Source: Pelagophyceae sp. CCMP2097
Taxonomy: Eukaryota > Sar > Pelagophyceae
Direction: 5' to 3'
Assembly: GCA_026770575.1 (NCBI GenBank)
Contig: MU657478.1
Location: 43,750-53,976, forward strand
Length of the DNA: 10,227 bases
A program made the translations under genes and the position numbers. Position 1 is the first letter of the stretch. Each line of letters opens with the position of its first letter. The notes below the pieces were generated by a model, which was not told the origin of the DNA, did no database searches, and saw nothing but the letters and a program-made list of their open reading frames with translations. This document shows positions 1 to 6,821 of the stretch, piece after piece.

Positions 1-70
1 TCAGCGAGTGTCAAATTGACGTCCGCGGAGTCACGCCGTCACCCGCCGCTCTGCGTCCCGCTCGGAGGGC

Positions 71-1057
71 ATGCCACCTTCCACGCGGGCCATTTGGCGC
101 GCCCAGGCGCGGTTCAACGGCGCCGCGCTCGCGGTCTGCGTCTTTGAGCAGCGCGACCTGGTCACGCCCATCCTGCGGCAGGCGGCCTCGCCGAACGCGA
201 TCCTCGTCACGAAGCGCGTCGCCCGCGACGCGCGCGCCGTGGCGCTGGCCCTGCGCAAGCTCGTCTGGCAGGACCGCATTTTGAAGGACACCGCCATCCT
301 CAAGGGCCACACCGACATCGTCACGAGCTGCGCGTTCTCGCCCGACGGCAAGCGCATCCTGACGGCGAGCGAGGACCGGACGGCGCGGCTCTGGGACGCC
401 GAGACAGGCGCGCTACTGCTGACGCTCGAGGGGCACACCCACTACGTCTTGAGCTGCGCATTCTCCCCCGACGGCAAGCGCATTGTGACGGCGAGCAGCG
501 ACGGGACGGCGCGGCTCTGGGACGCCGAGACGGGCGCGCTCCTGACGACTCTCGAGGGCCACACCGGTTCCGTCGCCAGCTGCGCGTTCTTGCCCGACGG
601 CAAGCGCGTCGTCATGGCGAGCTGGGACTGGACGGCGCGGCTCTGGGACGCCGAGACAGGCGCGCTCCAGACGACGCTCGAGGGGCACGCCAACGCCACG
701 AGCTGCGCGTTCTCGCCCGACGGCACGCGCGTCGTCACGTCGAGCTGGGACAAAACGGCGCGGCTCTGGGACACGGAGACGGGCGCGCTGCTGACGACGC
801 TCGAGAGGCACACCATGCACGTCTACGACTGCGCGTTTTCGCATGACAGCACGCGCATCTTGACGGCGAGCTGGGACAAGACGGCGCGGCTCTGGGGTGC
901 CGAGACGGGCGCGCTGTTGCTGACGCTCGAGGGGCACACTAGCATTGTCAAGAGCTGCGCGTTCTCGCCCGACGGGCCCCCGCACGCCCGAGGCGCCCGC
1001 AAAGACGGGTCTCCGCACGTCGGAACGACCTTCTCTCGGAACGACACAGGGACGTAA
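71..1057 (+). CDS. WD40-repeat protein, cut short in its sixth repeat
   Basis: The protein of 328 residues starts at the first ATG after an in-frame stop at 17-19. Residues 1-76 form an N-terminal region without a recognised domain. Residues 77-302 hold WD40 repeats of 42 residues each: 77-118, 119-160, 161-202, 203-243 (one residue short), 244-285 and an incomplete sixth at 286-302. Each full unit reads GH, then SCAFSPDGKR, then the TARLWD signature. The repeats are nearly identical at DNA level, which points to recent internal duplication. WD40 repeats fold as beta-propeller blades and mediate protein contacts; a closed propeller usually needs seven, so this copy is probably incomplete. At base 977 the WD40 match ends after SPDG and 26 unrelated residues (303-328) lead to TAA. 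The break could be an insertion, a rearrangement or an unrecognised splice. The partner and pathway are unknown. Confidence 0.75.
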   Translation: MPPSTRAIWRAQARFNGAALAVCVFEQRDLVTPILRQAASPNAILVTKRVARDARAVALALRKLVWQDRILKDTAILKGHTDIVTSCAFSPDGKRILTASEDRTARLWDAETGALLLTLEGHTHYVLSCAFSPDGKRIVTASSDGTARLWDAETGALLTTLEGHTGSVASCAFLPDGKRVVMASWDWTARLWDAETGALQTTLEGHANATSCAFSPDGTRVVTSSWDKTARLWDTETGALLTTLERHTMHVYDCAFSHDSTRILTASWDKTARLWGAETGALLLTLEGHTSIVKSCAFSPDGPPHARGARKDGSPHVGTTFSRNDTGT

Positions 1058-1239
1058 CGAACATCTTGTGGGCTGTGAGCCCACAGCTCTGTTAGTAAGG
1101 TCAGAGGAGGGCGCCGGCGGGGGAGCGGGCGCTTTGGGGGAGTCGCGCGGGGTGGAGCCGAGGGCCCGACAACGAAAAACAGGGCCCCGCGGCCCGGCAC
1201 GGGACGCACGGCCGCGTCGCGCGCGCTCAACGGACGTTA
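977..1239. other. Non-WD40 segment breaking the WD40 gene
   Basis: From base 977 the sequence stops matching the WD40 repeat unit. It is GC-rich and contains a short direct repeat (CGGAACGAC at 1021-1029 and 1037-1045), a perfect hairpin at 1067-1085 and a donor-like GTAAGGT near 1094. The WD40 repeat does not resume on the far side within this window. It may be an inserted mobile element or the joint of a rearrangement. No terminal inverted repeats or target duplication were found, so its nature is open. Confidence 0.35.
1067..1085. repeat. Perfect hairpin, 8-bp stem and 3-base loop
   Basis: TGTGGGCT at 1067-1074 pairs exactly with AGCCCACA at 1078-1085 around the loop GTG. An overlapping alternative hairpin, GCTGTG (1072-1077) with CACAGC (1082-1087), has a 4-base loop. 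It lies just after the stop of the truncated WD40 frame. The stem could form in RNA or in a mobile-element end; nothing shows which. Confidence 0.6.
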
Positions 1240-1414
1240 TTTGACCTCGCACAAGCAGAAAAAGCGCCTCGACGACGTCGCCGTCGTCTTCGCCAGCCAT
1301 GTCAGCGCGAGGCTAACGCCCACGTACCACGCCCGCGCGCCGCGCACGACAAAACTTACCCCAAATCCCTGTGTCGCTCCGAGAGTCAGTCAGTCAGTGA
1401 TTACCCTTTCATAG
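1220..1414 (+). CDS. Possible exon or gene remnant, unknown product
   Basis: The frame is open from 1079 to a TAG at 1412-1414 and has no in-frame ATG. From about 1235 it reads like a real protein (for example LDDVAVVFASHVSARL), with varied composition unlike the Arg-rich noise nearby. It uses the same frame as the WD40 gene upstream. The sequence before 1258 (TTATTTGACCTCGCACAAG then CAG) could serve as a 3' splice site, so this may be a terminal exon whose earlier exons are lost or lie upstream. No family is recognised. A chance open frame is still possible in this composition. Confidence 0.25.
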   Translation, partial: RALNGRYLTSHKQKKRLDDVAVVFASHVSARLTPTYHARAPRTTKLTPNPCVAPRVSQSVITLS

Positions 1415-1909
1415 AATTTGAAGCTGGGCTGCACGCGATTGGCGCTCTTTTCATTGAACGCGATGGACCGGTGTGACGCGAAGAGTCCGGGGCGGTGGCG
1501 GGTCGGCCGGAGTGTTTGGGTGTTGTTGATTGTGTTGACGCGCGTGTCGTTTTTTTTGCGCCGCTCTTGTGACGACGACGACTGCCGCGCCGCCGCGCCG
1601 CCACCGTCCGAGAGAAGGGGAAGGCGAAGTTGGCGATCCCCGTGGGAAACCCGGTGCCGAGAGCCGAATAAATCCGAAAATTATCCGAATACAATTGTAG
1701 GAACTTTTCACGCACCTCAAAGAGCTTTTCCGCTTTCTTGCAGTCCCAGGGCGTGACGAGGCCGTCGGGCGGGGCCGTCGCACGGCGTCCGCGTCCGCGG
1801 CGCGGGCGCGGAGGGCGCCGACGCGCGCCGACGCGATACGGGCGCACCCGAGGAGGGCGGCTGAGGCGACGGGCTCTTGTGCCGCGGCAGTCAGAGCCCT
1901 CGACGCCAT
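1401..1909 (-). CDS. Hypothetical protein, frame-broken or spliced
   Basis: An ATG at 1909-1907 opens an Ala-rich N-terminus (MASRALTAAAQEPVASAAL and onwards). Around 1765-1785, in a GC-rich run, the coding-like signal moves to another frame that begins PDGLVTPWDCKKAEKLFEV, continues through KFLQLYSDNFRIYSALG and FPTGIANFAFPF, and then becomes basic until a TAA at 1403-1401. One missing or extra base would join the two parts. The AT-rich stretch 1665-1715 could instead be an intron, because GAG followed by GTGCGTG at 1715 is a good donor; then only the part up to KKAEKLFE would be exon. No family is recognised, and nothing in the sequence tells the function. Confidence 0.35.
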
Positions 1910-2320
1910 CCACCGGCCCGACGCGAAATGCCGCTCCTCTGCTGCGGCGCCTCGGCCGCCGTCAATGGCAATCAGCGCGCAGAGGTGCGAAGCGGAGGCC
2001 GAGCCTCGCAGCGGGCGGAGTGGGCTTTGGAGCCCTGGTGCCAGTGGCCAGGAGTGGCCAGGAGAGCCCAAAGAGAGCAGCCCGCGGAGCGCTTGCGAGT
2101 GCTTGCGGGGCGGCCCACGCTTTCGAACGCAGGCGCGCGTCGACGCCAGCGCAGCGGCGGCCTTTGCGCCGGCCTCGGACGCGTCCGTGGCCTCATCTGG
2201 CGCCCCACTCCCGGGCGCCGCGCCGCCCCTCGTCGCGCTCCTGCAAGCGCCGGCGTCCCGATGCGGCGGAGGCTCGTTGGAGGGGCGTTTGCGGGGCGCT
2301 TTATAGTTTATTGGGGCCGT
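1910..2320. other. GC-rich stretch without a convincing gene
   Basis: All frames here give Arg-, Pro-, Ala- and Ser-rich products without recognisable domains, the usual result of stop-poor GC-rich DNA. The few visible items are a tandem pair of AGTGGCCAGG at 2043-2062 and a TATA-like CTATAAAGC on the minus strand at 2306-2298. The latter could be a promoter element for the minus-strand hypothetical gene, but it lies about 390 bases from its ATG. Confidence 0.4.
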
Positions 2321-2455
2321 GTCACAGGGACCATGTCTCGGGACTTTTGTCACGGCGACCTCGTCACAGGGACCTCGGTGTCACGGGCACCTCGTCTCGC
2401 GGAATTCGTCTCCACAGGGACTTTGCCACGGGACTTTGTCAGAGGGGCCTGTCAG
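2321..2455. repeat. Degenerate minisatellite, GTCACAGGGACC type
   Basis: About seven imperfect copies of a unit near GTCACAGGGACCTCG follow one another. The clearest are at 2321-2332, 2349-2360, 2363-2374 and 2380-2391; later copies read CCACAGGGACTTTG, CCACGGGACTTTG and GTCAGAGGGGCCTG. Spacing is irregular, so this is a diverged array with no clean period. Confidence 0.7.
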
Positions 2456-2765
2456 ACGCGGCCCCTGGACGGTCCGTTGACGCCCCCGGTGGTCCGACGC
2501 GGCCCCTCAACGGTCCGACGCAGAGTCGCCGCAAGCGACGTTTTCGGCGGGTGCTGCGACTCTTTGCACGACGCCTCGAGACGACGCCTCGAAGAAGCCC
2601 CTCGAGAAGGCCCCTCGAAAAGGGCCCTTGCGAGGTCCCTCGGACCGGTCCGTTGGCGGTGCCTCTCCATAGACCCTGGGACGGTCCCGCGGACGACGGC
2701 CCTGGTACGGGACCGTCGACGGGACCGTCGTCGGGGCTCATCGCACGGTCCTCGACGGTCTCTTT
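2456..2765. repeat. Family C minisatellite, GACGGTCC / GGGACCGTC type
   Basis: The motif GACGGTCC or its complement recurs many times, often followed by a short GC-rich spacer. The best tandem pair is GGGACCGTCGAC at 2709-2720 followed by GGGACCGTCGTC at 2721-2732. The middle (about 2565-2630) switches to CCTCGA-rich units and to AAAAGGGCCCTTGC, which belongs to family A. Protein frames across it are rich in Arg, Pro and Gly and have no domain. Confidence 0.65.
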
Positions 2766-2815
2766 CGACTGTCCCTTTCGACGCTTCCTCTTGGGTCTTT
2801 GAAAAGCCCTCCCGA

Positions 2816-3095
2816 CAAGCCCCTGCAAGGCCTCTTTGGCGACCACTTGCAAGGCCTCTGCGCGGTCGCTTGCGATGCCTCTTTTAAGGGCCCTTTAAGA
2901 GCTCTCTGAGCAGGCCCCTGCAGAGGCCTCTTTGGCGGTCACTTACAGGGCCTCTGCACGGTCACTTGTGATGCCCCTTCCAAGGGCCCTTGAAGAGCTC
3001 CCTGGGCGGGCCCCTGCAGAGGCCTCTTTTGCGGCCACTTACAAGGCCTCTGCACGGTCGCTTGCACGGTCTCTTCTAAGGGCCCGCCCGAGCGA
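2816..3095. repeat. Three tandem copies of a 95-96 bp unit (family A)
   Basis: The anchor CCCCTGCA recurs at 2820, 2915 and 3011, so the period is 95 and 96 bases. Each unit runs in the same order: CCCCTGCA, AGGCCTCTTT, a GG(T/C)CACTT or GACCACTT block, AGGCCTCTGC, a CGGTC block, AAGGGCCC, and GAGCTC or its variant. The third copy diverges after about 3085 into family C. The unit contains smaller palindromes (AAGGGCCCTT, GAGCTC, CTGCAG), so it is a higher-order repeat made from family A words. Confidence 0.8.
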
Positions 3096-3117
3096 CCGTC
3101 CGAGGGACCGTCCGAGG
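3094..3117. repeat. Two exact copies of GACCGTCCGAGG
   Basis: The 12-base unit occurs at 3094-3105 and 3106-3117 with no mismatch. It belongs to the GACGGTCC family seen at 2456-2765 and marks the junction between the 95-bp array and the next segment. Confidence 0.8.
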
Positions 3118-3124
3118 TGGAAGT

Positions 3125-3290
3125 TTTGGTTTGGCCTTCAACCCGCGCGTCGGGTTTGTCGGGATTGCGCGTTACCCGTATACCCGCGGGTCTGGCCGTG
3201 GCCCGAACCCGACCTCTCCGAAGGCGCGTCGTTTGACAAAGCCCTAAAGGTTTGGTTTGGCCTTCAACCCGCGCGTCGTTTGGCACAAAT
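3125..3290. repeat. 28-bp direct repeat inside a partial 48-bp array
   Basis: A 28-base sequence beginning TTTGGTTTGGCCTTCAACCC is present without mismatch at 3125-3152 and 3251-3278. GCGCGTCGTTTG recurs at 3223 and 3271, so the second copy belongs to a 48-base unit, a multiple of three. In the plus-strand frame the unit encodes WFGLQPARR twice. The segment is less GC-rich than the surrounding minisatellites and differs from them in sequence. Confidence 0.75.
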
Positions 3291-3336
3291 TGAGCAACCC
3301 GAAGGCACCGTCCCTGCTCCTGCCTACCCGCTCCTG

Positions 3337-3400
3337 CCCGGAGACGGTCCTTCAACGGCCCCGCAGACGGCCCGGAGACGGTCCACAGACGGTCCCACGT
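3337..3400. repeat. Family C copies upstream of the CRAL-TRIO gene
   Basis: CCCGGAGACGGTCC occurs at 3337-3350 and 3371-3384, followed by ACAGACGGTCCC. These are more units of the GACGGTCC family and end about 40 bases before the first ATG of the CRAL-TRIO gene, so any promoter of that gene overlaps repeat DNA. Confidence 0.65.
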
Positions 3401-3440
3401 GCCCTAGGACAGCCCCTCTGAACTTTTGCGCGTCTCGAAA

Positions 3441-4646
3441 ATGCATTGCAGGCTCGACCCGACAGTCCTATCCCAGTTCGGCGAGACCTCGTTCCTGCCC
3501 TGTCCCGCGCGCGGCGATACTCCGGCGGAGTCGATGGCGATGACGGCGGAGGAAATGGTCGAGGCGGGCAAATTGAAAGCTTTACTGTCTCCCGCCGCCC
3601 TCCAAACCTTAGAAGCCTACGACGTCTGGTTCGGCGCCATGCGCTTCGTCCGCGGCTACTGGCTCTACGCGGACCGGCTGGAGGAGATGAGCAGGGCGGT
3701 GGAGCAATTACACATCATGCGGCAAAAGTTCAGAATCGACCTCTTTACGAGCGGCGACGCTGTGCGATTCGAAGAGTGCCGGTCATCACTCAAGTGCTGG
3801 GGCGGCATCGAGCTCTGCGGGTTTGATTCGTTTGGGCACGCTGTTATCGTGGAAAATGCGATGGAGACTGTGCAATCGCTGATTGCGGCAAAGGACGTCG
3901 ACTGCGTTCTCGAGCAAAGGGCCGTGTGCTCGGAGATGTTGCAGGTCTTGAAGATGGCGGCGACGCACCGGGGTAGCGGGGTGGTGCTGAAGCATGTTTA
4001 TGTTGTGGACATGACAAACATTCGATTTAGCATGTTTTCCGGGAAAGTTCGTTCTTCTTTAAGAAATTTGTGCATCATGCTCGAAGGATCCTATCCAGAG
4101 TGCGTCTGGTGCACCTACGTCGTCAACGCGCCAAGTGCGCTGCTGCTCATCTGGAGTGTTATTAAGAGGTGGATGCACGCCTCTACGACCGAAAAGGTAC
4201 GAAACCCGCGCGGCCCAAGAGGGGTTTTTGGGTTGTACTTTGGTTTTACTTTTTGTGACAATTTTTTCTCCTTTTTCCCTCCTCTTTCCCCCTAAATTGT
4301 TTTCCTTTTTAAAAAAATCAACCCCGCGTGGGATAATCGGGTTGCGGCAAGAGGCGGCTAGGTCGTCATCCTGGGCTGCAACGCAAACGATATTCGCCAG
4401 CGGCTCTTATCGGACAACGTGGATTTCGGCGTCTTTGCTGGAAACTGGTATCAACCCCGCGGGCCTACGTGGGCTTCTCGATCGAGGCTTCTGAGACGGG
4501 TTTTATGGAGACGCCGCTTCTGCACCGGAGCCTCCTCACCGGGGCGTCGAAGACTGGGGCGTCGATACGAGGCGTCGATGTACTGGGCTCTCCTGGAGCC
4601 TCAGTACTGGGGCCTCAGTACTAGGGCCTCTGTACCGCGGGTCTGA
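3441..4646 (+). CDS. CRAL-TRIO (Sec14-like) domain protein, one intron
   Basis: Coding exons are 3441-4196 (252 residues) and 4362 onwards, joined by a phase-0 intron. The frame is open before the first ATG at 3441; ATGs at 3534 and 3540 are alternative starts. Residues 68-99 (RFVRGYWLYADRLEEM to FRID) fit the CRAL-TRIO N-terminal helices; 127-138 (GFDSFGHAVIVE) matches the G-D-G-P-V strand; VYVVDM at 186-191, YPE at 218-220, VVNAP at 227-231, IW at 237-238 and TTEK at 249-252 are the family hallmarks. Exon 2 continues VVILGCNANDIRQRLLSDNV. Such proteins bind or transfer hydrophobic lipids such as phosphoinositides, usually in the cytosol at membranes; the ligand cannot be told here. The usual final GG-type ending is unclear: after about residue 281 the frame enters repeat DNA and gives an Arg-rich tail to TGA at 4646. 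A further intron starting at 4448 is possible. Confidence 0.75.
4197..4361 (+). other. Intron of the CRAL-TRIO gene (165 bases)
   Basis: The donor is AAG|GTACGA and the acceptor GGCGGCTAG|GTC. The domain reads straight across the join (TTEK then VVILG), while unspliced reading hits TAA at 4293-4295. The intron interior is T-rich with pyrimidine runs at 4255-4300, in contrast to the GC-rich exons. Confidence 0.8.
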
Positions 4647-4740
4647 AAATCGCCGGACAGCGAGCTGCGCCCCGCGGGTCTCGAGGGACCGGGGCTTCTC
4701 GATCAAGGCTTCTATAGACTGAGCCGCCACGAAAGATGTT
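4471..4740. repeat. Family B minisatellite, first block
   Basis: Units carry CTTCTCGATCGAGGCTTCTG (near 4475 and, diverged, near 4695), GGGGCGTCGA (4541-4550, 4556-4565 and a variant at 4569-4578), and a 14-base tandem at 4595, 4609 and 4623 whose middle copy is GGGGCCTCAGTACT. These are relatives of the larger block at 5640-6660. The block overlaps the end of the CRAL-TRIO reading frame. Confidence 0.7.
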
Positions 4741-4789
4741 GGATTTTCATATGGGCTCCACAAGGTCCCGCAATGGACGCCATACTACT

Positions 4790-5560
4790 AGTAAGGGCTC
4801 TTGCGAAGCTCGCTTGGGCCCGATCAAGACCATCCTTTCCCGGGTCCTTGGAAAGCTTTGGGGACGGGCCCGATCACACCCCCTCTGGCGGCCGCTGGCA
4901 AGACCTCTTGCAAGGCCAAGGCCTCTTTGAAGGGCCCTTGCAAGGCCTCTTTGGCACCCCCTATGGGAGATCCCTCTCGACAGCCCCCCTGGGCGGTCTC
5001 TCTGAACAGCCCCCCCGGACGGCTCCGAGGAGGCGGTCCATCGAGAAAGCCCATCTGGAAGGTCCCTTTGGGCGAGAACACTCTGAACAGTCTCTCTGCA
5101 AGGTCCTTCTGCAAGGTCTCTCTGCAAGGTCTCTCTGCAAGGTCTCTCTGCAAGGCATTGCTGGAAAGGCCCTTTCAAGGCTCCCCGCAAAGGGCCTTGC
5201 CCTCGCAAAGGGCCCCCTGTACGGGCCCTTTGCGGCCTCTGGCCTCATACGGCCCTCATACAAAAAGGGCCTTGATGCGCTCCCCAAAGTACGGTCCCTT
5301 GTCAGGCCTCTTTCGAGGGTAGACCCGAAAGGCCTCTTTGCAAAAATCGTTCAAGGACCCCCGAAAAGGGCTCTTCTCCTCGGCTTTTAACAGCTCCGCG
5401 TTCGGTCCGCGGGCGGGCCTTGAAGCACGGCCCCTTGCAAGGCCGAACCACGGACCTCCAAGGGCAATTGCAAGGCCCCTCAAAAGTGGCCCGTGCGAGA
5501 GGTCCGTTCCTTCTGTACATCCCTCGAAAGGGCCCTCGCAAGGCTCCGAGGAAGTGGCCC
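4790..5560. repeat. Family A minisatellite, second block
   Basis: Dense imperfect copies of GCAAGGCCTC, AAGGGCCCTT and CTCTCTGCAAGG fill this stretch. A clear example is AAGGGCCCTTGCAAGGCCTC near 4937. The same words form the 95-bp units at 2816-3095. Open frames of 100-200 codons exist on both strands with peptides such as GPLQGLF and CRETLQRDLAE, but they follow the DNA repeat and contain no domain, so none is annotated as a gene. Confidence 0.75.
5091..5155. repeat. Five tandem copies of a 13-bp unit
   Basis: TCTCTCTGCAAGG is repeated at 5091, 5104, 5117, 5130 and 5143; only the second copy differs (TCCTTCTGCAAGG). Because 13 is not a multiple of three, every frame yields a 13-residue peptide period. 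This is the most regular array in the window and the part most likely to vary in copy number. Confidence 0.9.
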
Positions 5561-5639
5561 CTGCACGTATGGGTCCCGTATGGGTTCAACCGATAGAACG
5601 GGATCCCATAAAGGATCCCCAAACGGCGGCTGAGATCTA

Positions 5640-6660
5640 AGCCTCGAGACCAGGGCCTGACGCCATCTTCGAGGACGGAGGTCCTCTCGTCTGGGCCGCG
5701 AGATCGGGCCGAGTGACCGAGGCCTCTGGACTGGGGGGGGGGGTGAGGGCGCTCTATCGAGGCCTCGAGATGGTTTCACCTCTCCGTGGCTTCCCCTCGA
5801 CCGGGGGCGGCTCGACCGAGACCTCCGGGGCCTCAAGGCTGTCTCGATCGAGGCCTCGAGTCCGGTGCGGGAGAGGGCACGCGTAGGGTTTCGGAGAGGC
5901 CCAATATTCCAGCGGGCCGCAGGCCTGAGGGTCGCCCGCACGCCTCGAAACCAGGGTTTCTTTATAGAGGCTCCTCGATCGAGGCCGCGAGACCGGGGCC
6001 TCTGCCACGGCGGACTCTGGGCCGGGTCTCGGCCGGGGCGTTTTTATCGAGGAGTTGTTATAGAGGCCTCGAGATTGGGGCGCTTCTGTGCCGTGGCAAA
6101 ACTTTCGACCGGGACCTCTGTGCTTGGGCCTCTGTGCCGCGGCCTCGAGACGAGGGCCTCTCTCGCGGGTCTTGCCGACCGGGGTTCTCAAGAGACCGGG
6201 GCCTCGAGACCGAGTCCTCGAGACCGGGGCCTCTGTGCCGGGTCTACTGGGGTACCGAGGCCTTGCGACCAGGGCCTCCCTCGGGTTCTCTCGACCGGGG
6301 GCCTCAAGACCGGGGCCTTTGGGACGGGGCCTCGGGATCGAGGCCTCTCCATCGAAGCCGCGAGACCAGGGCCTCCTCACGTGGCCTACTCTGGACCACC
6401 CTCCTTCCACGACACGCGTCGCGAAAGCCACCCCCCCTGGAAAGAGGCCTCTCTATCGAGGTTCCTCTGAGACCTCGTGACCTGGCGGGGCTCTCCCAAA
6501 GGAGCCTCTCCCGCGGCGTCCTCTGGACCGGGGTCCTCGGAAGCCCGCTGGAACGAGGGCCCTCTATTGAGGCCTCGGGACCAAATCTACTCGCGCGGGT
6601 TCGCAAAAGGAACTCGTGCCAGAACCCGTCCTCGTGGCTCCCTGGTCCCGGGGGGCCCTC
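5640..6660. repeat. Family B minisatellite, main block
   Basis: Roughly 1 kb of degenerate units combine CTCGATCGAG, TCGAGGCCTCGA and GAGACCGGGGCC. The 12-base palindrome TCGAGGCCTCGA is intact at 5757-5768 and 5848-5859. Further units lie near 5967, 6060, 6190, 6215, 6330, 6445 and 6565. A run of 11 G occurs at 5733-5743. Frames are open on both strands, giving peptides such as RPRDRGLE and SRPGPL, explained by the lack of stop triplets in the unit rather than by coding. Confidence 0.75.
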
Positions 6661-6821
6661 AGAGGTCCGCGGTGAAGATGATCACCCCCAGAGGCTTCTG
6701 CATGCCCCCGGGGCGGCCCCGCGGCCGCCGGCCGGCCTGCGCGATGCCTCGTGGCGCATTCATTTCGTCACGCATTTTTGAGATGCGCGTGCGTGTTTAT
6801 TTGCTCACTGGGGGGAAATAG

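Noticed and set aside
413..1300. Long minus-strand frames opposite the WD40 gene
   Set aside because: They are the complement of near-identical WD40 repeats. The plus strand carries the recognisable domain.
1738..2887. Plus-strand frames of over 300 codons (1738-2802 and 1877-2887)
   Set aside because: The products are Arg-rich without domains, and their second halves are minisatellite. Composition alone can produce this.
2816..3095. CRISPR-like array
   Set aside because: The repeats are directly adjacent and degenerate, with no unique spacers and no cas genes; the locus is eukaryotic.
4317..4461. 12-base direct repeat ATCAACCCCGCG at 4317-4328 and 4450-4461, as a possible target duplication around exon 2
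   Set aside because: The segment between is a conserved CRAL-TRIO exon, and a 12-mer pair is not rare in 10 kb of biased composition.
4747..5390. Open frames of 100-200 codons on both strands, such as 4773-5390 (+) and 4747-5208 (-)
   Set aside because: They follow the family A repeat, show no domain, and several overlap on both strands. Stop-poor repeat DNA explains them.
5754..6781. Long frames 5786-6781 (+) and 5754-6431 (-) in family B repeats
   Set aside because: Low-complexity Arg, Pro, Gly and Leu peptides mirror the DNA repeat on both strands, with no sign of a fold.
6779..6821. A 33-base intron between the frame ending near 6788 and the exon at 6822
   Set aside because: It is much shorter than the other introns here and has a poor pyrimidine tract.
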